A DNA stretch of 64,000 bases, from assembly GCF_001968815.1 (NCBI RefSeq), contig NZ_MIEQ01000096.1, forward strand, positions 248,001 through 312,000, in the 5' to 3' direction. Each line of letters starts with the position of its first letter. The first letter of the stretch is position 1. Origin of the DNA: Motiliproteus sp. MSK22-1. Its GTDB lineage: Bacteria > Pseudomonadota > Gammaproteobacteria > Pseudomonadales > Balneatricaceae. Below the pieces are notes generated by a model that ran no database searches, was not told where the DNA came from, and saw only the letters and a list, made by a program, of their open reading frames with translations. Positions 8,663 through 18,034 of the stretch are shown piece after piece. A program made the position numbers and the translations under genes.

Positions 8663-11600
8663 TTATATTTCTGCTTCTAGTTGCTCTTCTGCTTTTTTTT
8701 GCGCATTTTTAAATTCGCCTATACCCAGCATCATCTTAGTGTTTTCCAGCATATAGAGCACAGAAGGGACCAGTAACAGTATTAGCAGGGTGCCATAAGC
8801 CAGGCCAAAGACAATTGCTGTTGCCATGGGAATAAGAAACTGTGCTTGCAGGGATGTTTCAAACAAAATAGGGCTCAGGCCTGCAATGGTCGTGAGAGAT
8901 GTCAGCAAGACTGCTCGCAGACGCTGACAGGCAGCTTCAACAATTGCCTGTTCAACTGGCATACCCCGTTCCCGCAGCTTGCGGTAAAACGTGATCAAGA
9001 CGATGGAGTCGTTAATCACGATTCCTGACAGCCCAAAGAGTCCGAAAAGTGACAGGATAGTCAAAGCCTGTCCCATAAACAGGTGGCCAATGATCGCACC
9101 GGTCAGACCCAGCGGGATGGCAGCCATAACGGTAATCGGCCATAAATAGGAGGAAAACACCCAGGCCAGAATTATGAAGATAAGGAGGAGGGCGATGAGC
9201 CCCCCTGTTTTCATGTCCGAAAGGGTTTCATTCTCGTCTGCTTTTTTCCCTTCAAAGCTGTAGCGAATGCCATAGCGAGAAGTCAGTTCTGACAGAGGAC
9301 CGGATTCCAGCGCCTCAATAATTTCATTAGCATTGGCACTTTTGTCATCTACATCAGCTGTGACCATCAGGGCTAATTGGCCATCGACTCTATTAAGTGT
9401 GTCCAGTCCACGCTTAGCCCTGAACTGAACAATATTGGAAAGCGGTGCTGATTCTCCGTTGGGTAATAAAACAGGCAGTTTTTCCAACGTACTTAAACGA
9501 TCACGCTCATTATCAGGGAGAACAACTCTGACTTCTATTTCATCATCATTTTCATGATAAATCTGTACTAATGCGCCATCTAAAGCCGCTCTTAGGTGTC
9601 TGCCAACCGTTTCCAGATTTAATCCAAGCCCTTTGGCTGTGCTTGTCAGTTCGTAGATCCACTGTTCTTTACCATAAGGGAGGTCATCATCGACATTACT
9701 GACCCCGGTATAACTTTTCAGAGACTCCTGTAGCTCTAAAGAAGCTTGCTTCAAAATACCCACCTGGCTGCCAGTCAGTTTGATTTCAATGGGTTTACCA
9801 GGAGGGCCACCCGTTCGTTGAGAGATATTGACGCGCTCTATTCCTGCTGGTTGGATGACTTTATCGCGCCATTTTTGCAGAAAGAGTTCATTGGGAGTAT
9901 CACGATTTTCGCCATTAACCAGCTGTACGTAAAGAGCGCCGAACTCGTCACCAATAGACCCCAGAGCGTTATTTTGACTAAACAGGGCCTGGCGCTTGTA
10001 CTGAACTACCGCTTCTATCAGATTTCCGCCGAGTTCTGTTTCCGTTTCCCTTAACGTCCGTTCCAGATGATTGACAAAGCTGTCGACCTGCTCAGGTCTT
10101 GTTCCGGCTGTAAACTGGACACTGGCGGTAAATTCGTCACCGTCCACGATTGGGAAAAAAGTAAACTTTATTCGCCCACCTGCCACCAGCCCTACAGCAA
10201 TAATCAGGAAGGCGAGAGAGCAGCTAAGTGTGATCCAGCGAAACCGAACGGCCAGGATGACTAACCGTCGAAACTGATGATCTCTAAAATGGTCGAACCA
10301 ACCATCCAGCTTCGCTCGAAGCTTACCCGGTTGAATACGATCGTGACGCTTTAGACTGTGATGTAGATGGCCAGGAAGTATCAGAAAACACTCAACTAAA
10401 GATGCAATGATTACACAGATGACTACCGTTGGAATATCAATAAGGATGTTACCGATGTAGCCACCGATAATGATAAGAGGAATAAAGGCTGAAATAGTCG
10501 TTAGCGATGAAGCTATGACCGGTGCCAACATCCGGTTTGCCCCTCCGATTGAAGCTGTAGCCCCGGGTTCTCCCTGCTGAAAATGGGTAAGTGCATCTTC
10601 TCCAACGACTATGGCGTCATCTACGATGATGCCTAGCGCCATGATCATCCCGAACAGGCTGATCATGTTAATGCTGCCGCCGATCAACTGCATGATTGCC
10701 AATGTGGCCAGGAATGAAATTGGGATTCCAGCAGTGACCCAGAAGGCTACTTTTACGTTAAGGAACAGAAATAACATGGCAATCACCAAGATGAGCCCGC
10801 CAAGACCGTTACGCAAGAGCAAGCTGATGCGATCCTCAAGAAATTGCCAGCGTTCATTGTAAACTATTAATTCAACACCCTTGGGAAGGGTTGGTCGCAC
10901 ATCTGACAACCAGGCATTTAACGTTGCAGCTGCCGTTAGGGTGTCGTCATTTTCCGTGCGTTTTAAAGCTAAAGCTATTGCGGGCCTTCCCTCGAAGGCC
11001 AGATAGGTTTGATTGTCTTGTGGGCGTTCCTCTATGTTGGCGATATCTCCCAGCCGCACCAGCCGACCATCCTGTTGGGTGATAAGGGGGAGTTGCTCAA
11101 AACCATCCACATCCCTTTGTTGGCTAAGACTTCGGATTTGGCGTGAGCCGTCACTCCTTCCCGCCGTTCCGGCAGGCAGATCCCGGCTGCGTTGTGCGAC
11201 GGTGGAAGATATCTCATTCAGAGTCATTCCCAGATCATGCAGGGCTTGTATCGGTACCTGGATAGCGACTTCCTTTTCCGGCATACCGGTGATGTCTATC
11301 TTTCGAATGCCCTTTTCTAACAACTCACGTTCGAATCTGCGTACCAGAGGGCGTATTTCCTCTAGATCTCCGTCGCTGCTGACCAAAATCCGTGCAATCT
11401 CCTCGTAACGGATCACTTCCTGGATGATTGGTTCTTCCGCATCGGTAGGTAGATTTCTTATTCCATCTATTTTTTGCTTTACGTCATCGACAAGTTTTCC
11501 GACATCAGCTCCTTCCTCCACCACAATGCGAATGGAGGCCATGCCCTGGTTCGAGGTGGATAGCAACTCATCTATGTTGTTGGTGCCTTTAAGTTCCTGT

Positions 11601-11827
11601 TCGATCGGGATAGTGATATTTCGTTCGACGTCTTCAGCTGCGGCACCGCTCCAGTTCACCTGGATATTGATAACGTCCAACTCAAAGGTTGGAAAGAACT
11701 GGGTATTAAGCTTTTTTATACCCCATAGCCCGGCAATGATCATTAGGAACATCAACAAGTTGGATGCCACTTTGTGGATGGCAAATGTACGGATAATTGC
11801 ACTGCCATTGGTCGATGTTGATTTCAT
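8663..11827 (-). CDS. RND efflux transporter permease (AcrB/HAE1-like)
   Basis: Inner-membrane proton-driven exporter of 1054 residues, normal for the family. The first transmembrane helix follows FAIHKVASNLLMFLMII, and two large periplasmic loops alternate with two six-helix bundles. The segment G-I-I-V-D-D-A-I-V-V-G-E-D (TM4) holds the paired Asp residues of the proton relay. I use the ATG after AGGTGG; an upstream TTG is less likely. It begins one base after the adaptor gene's stop, so the two are translationally coupled. No outer-membrane channel gene is adjacent, so it presumably uses a TolC-like protein elsewhere. The substrate cannot be predicted. Confidence 0.94.
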   Translation of the reverse strand: MKSTSTNGSAIIRTFAIHKVASNLLMFLMIIAGLWGIKKLNTQFFPTFELDVINIQVNWSGAAAEDVERNITIPIEQELKGTNNIDELLSTSNQGMASIRIVVEEGADVGKLVDDVKQKIDGIRNLPTDAEEPIIQEVIRYEEIARILVSSDGDLEEIRPLVRRFERELLEKGIRKIDITGMPEKEVAIQVPIQALHDLGMTLNEISSTVAQRSRDLPAGTAGRSDGSRQIRSLSQQRDVDGFEQLPLITQQDGRLVRLGDIANIEERPQDNQTYLAFEGRPAIALALKRTENDDTLTAAATLNAWLSDVRPTLPKGVELIVYNERWQFLEDRISLLLRNGLGGLILVIAMLFLFLNVKVAFWVTAGIPISFLATLAIMQLIGGSINMISLFGMIMALGIIVDDAIVVGEDALTHFQQGEPGATASIGGANRMLAPVIASSLTTISAFIPLIIIGGYIGNILIDIPTVVICVIIASLVECFLILPGHLHHSLKRHDRIQPGKLRAKLDGWFDHFRDHQFRRLVILAVRFRWITLSCSLAFLIIAVGLVAGGRIKFTFFPIVDGDEFTASVQFTAGTRPEQVDSFVNHLERTLRETETELGGNLIEAVVQYKRQALFSQNNALGSIGDEFGALYVQLVNGENRDTPNELFLQKWRDKVIQPAGIERVNISQRTGGPPGKPIEIKLTGSQVGILKQASLELQESLKSYTGVSNVDDDLPYGKEQWIYELTSTAKGLGLNLETVGRHLRAALDGALVQIYHENDDEIEVRVVLPDNERDRLSTLEKLPVLLPNGESAPLSNIVQFRAKRGLDTLNRVDGQLALMVTADVDDKSANANEIIEALESGPLSELTSRYGIRYSFEGKKADENETLSDMKTGGLIALLLIFIILAWVFSSYLWPITVMAAIPLGLTGAIIGHLFMGQALTILSLFGLFGLSGIVINDSIVLITFYRKLRERGMPVEQAIVEAACQRLRAVLLTSLTTIAGLSPILFETSLQAQFLIPMATAIVFGLAYGTLLILLLVPSVLYMLENTKMMLGIGEFKNAQKKAEEQLEAEI

Positions 11828-11828
11828 C

Positions 11829-13091
11829 TCAACCACCTGCAATCTTAACTTTCAATCCCGTAATGGCATTGGGTAGCTGTGTGAAGACGATCTGATCGCC
11901 GGGTTTTATGTTGTTGCTTGTTACCAGTATTTTAGGCTCTCCGTCCTGATCAATTTCACCAATTCTTTCTATTTTAAGAGCTTTGAGATGGTCGTTTTCG
12001 ACTATATAAATTCGATCAGTACCGTAAAGTGCTTGTGGAGGGAGTGATAAAAGATTGTCTATGACAGGTAAGGTTAAACTAAGCTCCAGGGAGCGCCCCA
12101 GTTCCAGGTTTTGAGTTTCCGAGGTGATTCTAAGCAGCGAGTCGACTCCCGCTCGACCGGTTCCTACTTCGCCGGATATGCGTAGCAGCTGGAGTTTCAA
12201 TTGTTGTCCATCCAGTTCAGCAGTGGCCGTTAGGGGTTGGTTCTTCTCTAAAGCATTTCTAATTCGATTCAGGTAGCGGGAAGGGATCTGGGCTCTAACC
12301 TCCAGAGCTTCTGTGTCGTACATCATCAGCAGTTTGTCGCCGCTCCTGACTCTATCCCCAGGGGCGACAGAAACACGGGCGATGCGACCGCTGAAGGGGG
12401 CAATTATTTTTGTCCTCTCCAGATCTAACTGTGCGGATTCTAACTGTACTTGAGCCTGACTTTGTAAGGCCTTAAGTTGGCTCAATCGGTTTTCATGATC
12501 GTTAATTTCTCTTTGTCGGTTATTTAAAGAAAGTGCTTGTTGCTGGTAGTTGCGCTGGGCATCGTCCAGCTGAGTTTCAGTGCCGACTTTGCGACCTTTT
12601 AATGCTTTGAATCTCTCTACTGAGCGCTTAGCCAAATTGAGCAGCTCTTTTTCGATCTGTAAAGCTTTCAGGTCAGATTGGTAACGGTTGATTTCTGTTT
12701 TGATACGAGCATTGATATCTTCCAGTTCCGCGGTGCGTTTTCTGACAACCAGTTCCGCATCTCTGGAGTCCAGTGTCAGCAGGATTTCTCCGGCGTTGAT
12801 GTGGCTACCCTCATCGACATGAAGGCTGTTGACGTATGCCGTCACTGCCGCAGATAGTTCGCTGCTGCGGGGGGATTCTATTCGGCCATACAATGTGATG
12901 TTGGGAGCAATGGGCTCCGGCCTGGCGCTCAGGGTTTGTACAGTCCAGGTCTTTTCCTGGATTGGTTTCTCCGGTGCCTGAGGTTTACTGGCGACCAGCT
13001 GTTTGAAAATCACAATTGATAGAAACAGGACTATCGCTGCTACTACAAAAGGTATTATCTTTCGACCAAGAGGCGTCTGTTTGGAGGTCAT
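11829..13091 (-). CDS. RND efflux periplasmic adaptor subunit (MFP/HlyD-like)
   Basis: A 420-residue adaptor that bridges the RND permease to an outer-membrane channel. It has an N-terminal membrane anchor (about 12-30), a lipoyl half-motif (AAVTAYVNSLHVDEGSHINA), and a long helical hairpin rich in heptads (about 115-220, with EIEKELLNLAK-type and NNRQREINDHENRL stretches). The second lipoyl half follows (APFSGRIARVSVAPGDRV), then beta-barrel and membrane-proximal domains. It is the first gene of the two-gene pump operon. No lipobox Cys is present, so it is membrane-anchored rather than lipidated. Confidence 0.93.
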   Translation of the reverse strand: MTSKQTPLGRKIIPFVVAAIVLFLSIVIFKQLVASKPQAPEKPIQEKTWTVQTLSARPEPIAPNITLYGRIESPRSSELSAAVTAYVNSLHVDEGSHINAGEILLTLDSRDAELVVRKRTAELEDINARIKTEINRYQSDLKALQIEKELLNLAKRSVERFKALKGRKVGTETQLDDAQRNYQQQALSLNNRQREINDHENRLSQLKALQSQAQVQLESAQLDLERTKIIAPFSGRIARVSVAPGDRVRSGDKLLMMYDTEALEVRAQIPSRYLNRIRNALEKNQPLTATAELDGQQLKLQLLRISGEVGTGRAGVDSLLRITSETQNLELGRSLELSLTLPVIDNLLSLPPQALYGTDRIYIVENDHLKALKIERIGEIDQDGEPKILVTSNNIKPGDQIVFTQLPNAITGLKVKIAGG

Positions 13092-13410
13092 ATTTGTCCG
13101 TAATTATCCAGTTCTGATCTTCTTAAATCCCAGTCAGTTATAACCCATCCGTTATGAGAGGGGGGCTCTATTTAGAAATGGTACCCGGTTGAACGGCAGA
13201 GCTTACCGAATAAGTCAGATAAAATCCGCGAATTTACAGTTCTTTACGTATTGTATTGAAGGGACTACTGTCATTTAAGATCGTCGGCAATCGTCTGTTG
13301 AGTAAATGCGGATATGCTACCCTATAAAAACTGATCGAACATCAAACTGTTATGATTATCGATAGCTATTGTCTGAGTCTAGTGGGAGATATGAAAGAGT
13401 AAAACAGCTT
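13092..13410. other. Intergenic region between divergent genes
   Basis: About 320 bases lie between the adaptor gene and the alpha/beta hydrolase. No gene, tRNA or convincing operator was recognised. Both promoters should lie here. Confidence 0.4.
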
Positions 13411-14265
13411 ATGAGAACGGAATCATTTAAAGCCCTGAACTCAAAGGGGTTTCATAAAATTGTTTATCGCGAGTGGGGAGCCGCAGAGAATCAGCGGGTG
13501 TTGGTCTGTGTACATGGGTTAGTAAGAAATAGCCGTGATTTTGATGAGATAGCCCAATCTCTGGCGAGAAATTATCGGGTTGTATGCCCGGATATTGTCG
13601 GTCGAGGTGAAAGCGACTGGCTGCCGGAGGGCGTTGCTTATGATATCAGCCAATACCTGAATGACATGGTGGCATTAATCGCTCGACTGAACGTAAAGCA
13701 AGTTGATTGGCTGGGTACTTCGATGGGCGGGCTGATTGGAATCTGTTTAGCGTCCCTTCCAGGAAGTCCTGTTCGGAATCTCATACTTAACGACATTGGT
13801 CCCTTTATCAGTAAAGAGTCGTTGCAACGTATTGGCGCTTACGTAGGGCAGGAGTGCCGATTTTGGAGCCATCAGGAAGTTGAGGATTACTACCGTTCCA
13901 TTTACCCTGCATATCACGGAATTTCAGATGAGCAGTGGCATCGTTTGGCTGTATGTGGCTGTAGAGAGCATCCATTGGAGGGTTTTGTTCTTCATTATGA
14001 TCCGAAAATAGGTGAATATGCCCGTGCATTGAGTGATCAGGATATTGACCTTTGGGATTTATGGAACAATATACAGTGTCCGCAGATGTTGGTGTGGGGC
14101 GAGGATTCTGATGTTTTAAGCGCAGATACGGTGACTGCCATGAAGGCAGCTAAGCCAGAGATGAATGTGGTTAGCTGGGCCGGGGTCAGTCATGCGCCGT
14201 CTTTGATGGTCCCAAGCCAGATACAGAAAGTTGTTGATTGGCTAAGAGCACAGCAAATGCGCTGA
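13411..14265 (+). CDS. Alpha/beta-fold hydrolase
   Basis: A 284-residue serine hydrolase. The oxyanion-loop segment is VCVHGLVRNSRDFDE, the nucleophile elbow GTSMGG holds the catalytic Ser, an acid Asp probably lies in WGEDSDVL, and the His is in SHAPS. The layout resembles C-C bond hydrolases and simple esterases of the family; the substrate is unknown. An in-frame TTG lies 42 bases upstream, but neither start has a strong ribosome site, so the ATG is only preferred. It is followed 62 bases later by a kinase gene on the same strand, with which it may be co-transcribed. Confidence 0.8.
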   Translation: MRTESFKALNSKGFHKIVYREWGAAENQRVLVCVHGLVRNSRDFDEIAQSLARNYRVVCPDIVGRGESDWLPEGVAYDISQYLNDMVALIARLNVKQVDWLGTSMGGLIGICLASLPGSPVRNLILNDIGPFISKESLQRIGAYVGQECRFWSHQEVEDYYRSIYPAYHGISDEQWHRLAVCGCREHPLEGFVLHYDPKIGEYARALSDQDIDLWDLWNNIQCPQMLVWGEDSDVLSADTVTAMKAAKPEMNVVSWAGVSHAPSLMVPSQIQKVVDWLRAQQMR

Positions 14266-14327
14266 TAAGTTCTGTTAAGTTTCTATCCTGGAATCAGGCG
14301 TTTTTTAACCCTGTAGCTGGAGTATTA

Positions 14328-15311
14328 ATGAGTATTTTGACCGCCTGGCCTGCTGAATACCTTTGTTTGACTGAGCAAGAGCGTAAGCAGGCTACTGCCC
14401 GTATTGAAGCGGAGTTCTCTTCTACCCTTAAATCTCTGAAAGTCGATATCGGTTTGGTAGAAATGCTGGAAGCGATCTATGTGCCTCTCGGGGCCTGGCT
14501 GTATGAAAGAAAAAAGCGAAGTGAGGGCCCCCTGGTCGTTGGAATCAACGGGGCGCAAGGGGCCGGTAAATCCACGCTTTTTACACTCTTGGAGGTGACT
14601 CTGGCTGAAGGATTTGGCCAAAAGGTCGTAGGGTTTTCTTTGGACGATATCTATAAGACTCGTGCTGATCGCCAGAAAATGGCTAACGAAGTTCATCCTT
14701 TGTTTTCTACACGTGGTGTGCCGGGCACTCATGATGTTTATCTTGGGTTTAATCTTCTACATGAACTGAAACAAGCACGTAAAGATAAAATCACCAAAAT
14801 TCCTGTGTTTGATAAATCGATAGATGATCGTTGCCCGGAAGCTGTCTGGCAGGAATGGGTAGGACCTGCTGATATTGTGGTGATTGATGGTTGGTGCCTT
14901 GGTGCAACTCCACAGCCAGATGATGCGCTTATTGAGCCGATAAATGCTCTTGAGCGAGAAGAAGATCCTGAGGGTGTCTGGCGTAAATATGTTAATGAGC
15001 AGTTAAAGGGTAGCTATCGTCGGCTGTTTAATATGCTGGATGTCCTCCTGATGCTTAAGGTGCCGAGTATGGACAGTGTTTTTGAATGGCGTACATTGCA
15101 GGAAAAAAAGTTGGCTGAACGTGTCGAGCAGTTTGAATTGGATAAGGATGCTACGGAGCCCCTGAGAATTATGAGTCAATCTGAGATTAGACATTTCATC
15201 ATGCATTATGAGAGATTGACGCGGCAAATGTTGGAGCAAATGCCAGACCGGGCGGATGTGACCTTGCATCTGAACGATAATCACAAAATAGACCGCATCC
15301 AGATCAATTAA
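14328..15311 (+). CDS. P-loop kinase, probable D-glycerate 3-kinase type
   Basis: A 327-residue protein of the phosphoribulokinase/uridine-kinase-like P-loop class. Walker A is GINGAQGAGKST (residues 72-83). It is followed by FSLDDIYKTRADR and RGVPGTHD, then a Walker-B-like IVVIDGWCLG. This order and the R-G-V-P-G-T-H-D motif are typical of plant-type glycerate kinase (GLYK) and YghR-like proteins. The likely reaction is ATP-dependent phosphorylation of D-glycerate to 3-phosphoglycerate. I chose the ATG after CTGGAG; a longer reading overlapping the hydrolase has no ribosome site. The exact substrate is not certain. Confidence 0.75.
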   Translation: MSILTAWPAEYLCLTEQERKQATARIEAEFSSTLKSLKVDIGLVEMLEAIYVPLGAWLYERKKRSEGPLVVGINGAQGAGKSTLFTLLEVTLAEGFGQKVVGFSLDDIYKTRADRQKMANEVHPLFSTRGVPGTHDVYLGFNLLHELKQARKDKITKIPVFDKSIDDRCPEAVWQEWVGPADIVVIDGWCLGATPQPDDALIEPINALEREEDPEGVWRKYVNEQLKGSYRRLFNMLDVLLMLKVPSMDSVFEWRTLQEKKLAERVEQFELDKDATEPLRIMSQSEIRHFIMHYERLTRQMLEQMPDRADVTLHLNDNHKIDRIQIN

Positions 15312-15373
15312 CCCAGTGTAGCAAATCACGAGGTTAACGAATGTATGGAGTGTCAGCGGATGCTGGCAGGGTC

Positions 15374-16084
15374 TTAAATTCCAATCGGCAGCAGCGCAGT
15401 TGTTGCCATACCGTGGACTACCGTGTTGATTGTACGATCATTTTTTCCAGAAACTATCTTTGCCATCATATCCTGAAGACCTATCATTTTGCCAAATAGA
15501 CGCTCGTAGCTCAGGTTTGGAATGCCGTCCTGGTAGCCGTTGCTGAGCAGAAACAGAGTGCCATCTGCTTGGCGGAACGCTCTAAGTCTCCAGGCGATGA
15601 TTTCAAGGTTGCGTGCACTGTTGTAGAGCTTCTGCTGATCAAGTTCATCAAGAAGGTAAAGTTCTGATTTTTGATTATAGGAAGCATGTAAGCTGCTTCT
15701 GATTCCAACCAGTAAGGCAAATACCCGATCCCCCTTAAAAGCCTCATCAAAAACCAGGTTGAGGGCATCATTGCCCACTTTATTGCCAAGCTCGGGAAAA
15801 CGGAAAGAGGAGCGAGTGCGTCCCAATTGCTTCAATCTTTTATTAATGGTGTAGCCAGGGTTTTTGGTTAACTCACGTGGATTGCGCTTGTATAGCTTTG
15901 TCATCAGCTCCCGAGTATGGAAATATTGCTCACGGATATAAATATCAGTGACCATATCTATATCACTTTTAGCCAGGTTTTTAAGACTGAAACCGTTACC
16001 ACCACAGCCCGTTAGAAACAGCGTGGAAACAGATACCAGCAATAACAGTGCGACCGAACTAAGTCGGGGGATGGATATAGTCAT
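15374..16084 (-). CDS. Hypothetical lipoprotein
   Basis: A 236-residue protein with a signal sequence ending in a clear lipobox, L-T-G-C, with Cys at 27 followed by GGNG. It should therefore be lipid-anchored, probably in the outer membrane. The mature part is mostly helical and basic, with no enzyme motif I recognise. Segments such as DIDMVTDIYIREQYFHT and the Gly-rich end VHGMATTALLPIGI are features that could help find homologues. It is convergent with the glycerate-kinase-like gene. Function unknown. Confidence 0.8.
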   Translation of the reverse strand: MTISIPRLSSVALLLLVSVSTLFLTGCGGNGFSLKNLAKSDIDMVTDIYIREQYFHTRELMTKLYKRNPRELTKNPGYTINKRLKQLGRTRSSFRFPELGNKVGNDALNLVFDEAFKGDRVFALLVGIRSSLHASYNQKSELYLLDELDQQKLYNSARNLEIIAWRLRAFRQADGTLFLLSNGYQDGIPNLSYERLFGKMIGLQDMMAKIVSGKNDRTINTVVHGMATTALLPIGI

Positions 16085-16152
16085 CCCCCGATTCTATCGA
16101 TTGATCAGTTCGATTGGAAATAATATCAATAGTGGACGCTGATGCGGTACCG

Positions 16153-16881
16153 TTAGCCTAGTTCTTTTTCCAGATCATCAGCACCGCCGATATGAACACC
16201 ATTAATAAAGATCTGTGGAACTGTTTGGCGACCCGTTACGGCTTTCAGACCACGGTGATTAACGTCTCTACCAAGTTGAATCTCTTCATAACGCAAACCT
16301 TTTTCATCCAGAAGTTGCTTGGCTCTTAAGCAGTGGCCGCAACCGGGGCGAGCGAACAAAGTAACAGGAGTTTCTTCTTTAGCTGCTGGGTTCAGGTGAT
16401 TCAACATGGTGTCTGCATCGGAAACCTGAAACGGATCTCCAGGAATATCCTGTTCGATAAACATTTTTTCAATGATACCGTTCCGAACCAGCATTGAATA
16501 TCTCCAGGAACGTTTGCCAAAGCCCAGTTCAGCTTTGTTAACCAGTTGCCCCATCGCTTCAGTAAAATCACCGTTGCCATCTGGTAAAAACATGATTTTA
16601 TCTGCCTGTTGGTCTTCCTTCCAGGCGTTCATTACAAAAGCATCATTAACCGACACGCAGTAAATTGCGTCAACACCGTTGGCTCGAAACTGGTCTGCCA
16701 GCTCATTATAACGGGGGACATGGCTGGATGAGCAGGTCGGGGTAAAAGCCCCTGGTAGTGCAAATAAAACCACCGTTTTGTTTTGGAACAGTTCTTCTGA
16801 GTTATGGTCTACCCATTGGTCACCTTCACGACAATGAAAGGTGGTCTGTGGAATCTTTTGGTTTTCACGATTGTCTTGCAT
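16153..16881 (-). CDS. Hybrid peroxiredoxin-glutaredoxin
   Basis: A fusion of 242 residues. The Prx5-type domain has the peroxidatic Cys at 50 in PGAFTPTCSSSH. The C-terminal glutaredoxin domain has C-G-H-C at 181-184 and the cis-Pro in TVPQIF. Such hyPrx5 proteins reduce hydrogen and alkyl peroxides with electrons from glutathione through their own glutaredoxin domain, in the cytoplasm. CGHC replaces the commoner CPYC of glutaredoxins. The ribosome site GGAG is good. No OxyR gene is adjacent. It is transcribed divergently from pdxH. Confidence 0.95.
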   Translation of the reverse strand: MQDNRENQKIPQTTFHCREGDQWVDHNSEELFQNKTVVLFALPGAFTPTCSSSHVPRYNELADQFRANGVDAIYCVSVNDAFVMNAWKEDQQADKIMFLPDGNGDFTEAMGQLVNKAELGFGKRSWRYSMLVRNGIIEKMFIEQDIPGDPFQVSDADTMLNHLNPAAKEETPVTLFARPGCGHCLRAKQLLDEKGLRYEEIQLGRDVNHRGLKAVTGRQTVPQIFINGVHIGGADDLEKELG

Positions 16882-17009
16882 ATGTTTCTCCGGGTTAAGT
16901 TGCTTGCTTGGACGGTACTTTAAGGTGGTTATTAAATTAAATATAATTAATCATATTTAACTGGGTGATAGCTATTTTCAATAGCTTGGTAATTGCCAGA
17001 GATAGAGAA

Positions 17010-17072
17010 CCTTCGAATAAGTCCATTATGTTCTCAGCGAGCCCTCCGAGGCCCAAGGGACTTGTTCGAAGG
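17010..17072. repeat. Long-looped inverted repeat upstream of pdxH
   Basis: CCTTCGAATAAGTCC and, 33 bases later, GGACTTGTTCGAAGG form a 15-base inverted repeat with one mismatch. The spacer is GC-rich. It lies in the 327-base gap between the divergent peroxiredoxin and pdxH genes. It may be a repetitive extragenic element or an RNA hairpin. No second copy was noticed in the window, and the rest of the gap shows nothing else. Confidence 0.6.
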
Positions 17073-17208
17073 CTCCTTAGCCTTAGGCCTCCATTTGGAA
17101 GATACAGCGATAATATATTGATAGCTCTATGGCTGGATTGACTAGGGGTTCCCTAAGCCTATGACTTTTAGCGGAACTAACACAGCTATACATCGAAACA
17201 GGAATAAT

Positions 17209-17856
17209 ATGACTACAGGTAAAGATCTGAAAGACATCCGCCGGGAGTATATCGCTGAACGGATTCACCGTGCGGACATGAAGGCAGACCCTTTCGATCA
17301 GTTCGGACTCTGGTACGATCAGGCAGCAAAGATCGACCCTTTGGATGCTTCATCGATGGCGCTGGCGACAGCAACGAGAGAAGGCTGTCCGTCAGTGCGA
17401 ATAGTGTTACTTAAACATTATGATAAGAACGGATTTTGCTGGTACACAGACTATCGTAGCCATAAGGGGCAGGAGATAGCTGAGAACCCTCAGGCAGAGG
17501 TGCTTTTTTACTGGCGAGGTCTTGAGCGCCAGATCAGAATCTGGGGAAAAGTAGAACAACTACCACGGTCAGACGCAGAGTCTTACTTTGCTGAACGGCC
17601 GCTGGGAAGTCAATTAAGTGCTGCTGCCTCTGCACAAAGCTCAATGGTCGAGAGTCGTCAGCAATTGGAGGCAAGAGCAGATGCATTGGCTCAAAAATAT
17701 GAAAACTGCCCAATACCTTGCCCTGAATCCTGGGGTGGCTACCGGCTGGTGCCGGAGCGGTTTGAGTTCTGGCAAGGGCGGGAGAATCGGCTACATGATC
17801 GATTGATTTACAGTCAGCAGCTGGATCAGTGGCAACTGGTCAGATTAGCGCCTTAA
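17209..17856 (+). CDS. pdxH: Pyridoxamine/pyridoxine 5'-phosphate oxidase
   Basis: FMN-dependent oxidase that makes pyridoxal 5'-phosphate, the last step of vitamin B6 synthesis and salvage. At 215 residues it matches the family. Motifs seen include the N-terminal RREYIAE, PSVRIVLLKHYD and FYTDYRS-like FMN-binding segments (here WYTDYRSHKG), and the C-terminal signature ending FWQGRENRLHDR and ending WQLVRLAP. I use the ATG preceded by AGGA; an upstream in-frame ATG lacks a ribosome site. Confidence 0.97.
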   Translation: MTTGKDLKDIRREYIAERIHRADMKADPFDQFGLWYDQAAKIDPLDASSMALATATREGCPSVRIVLLKHYDKNGFCWYTDYRSHKGQEIAENPQAEVLFYWRGLERQIRIWGKVEQLPRSDAESYFAERPLGSQLSAAASAQSSMVESRQQLEARADALAQKYENCPIPCPESWGGYRLVPERFEFWQGRENRLHDRLIYSQQLDQWQLVRLAP

Positions 17857-18034
17857 TCTCTATCTTATAAAGGGAGCGTTTACTGATTGCTTAAACCCGG
17901 GGGAATGACGATCCTGGAGTGACTGTTCGATCAAACGGTGTTGACAGTGCTCTGGGTGTTCTTTCCAAGGTTGGTTTTTTACCAGTGATTCTTTTGATTA
18001 ATAGTTATTTCAATGAATACTTGCGGACAACACC

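Noticed and set aside
11424-11876. 150-residue plus-strand frame opposite the RND permease
   Set aside because: Antisense shadow of a well-supported gene; the minus-strand reading has all RND motifs.
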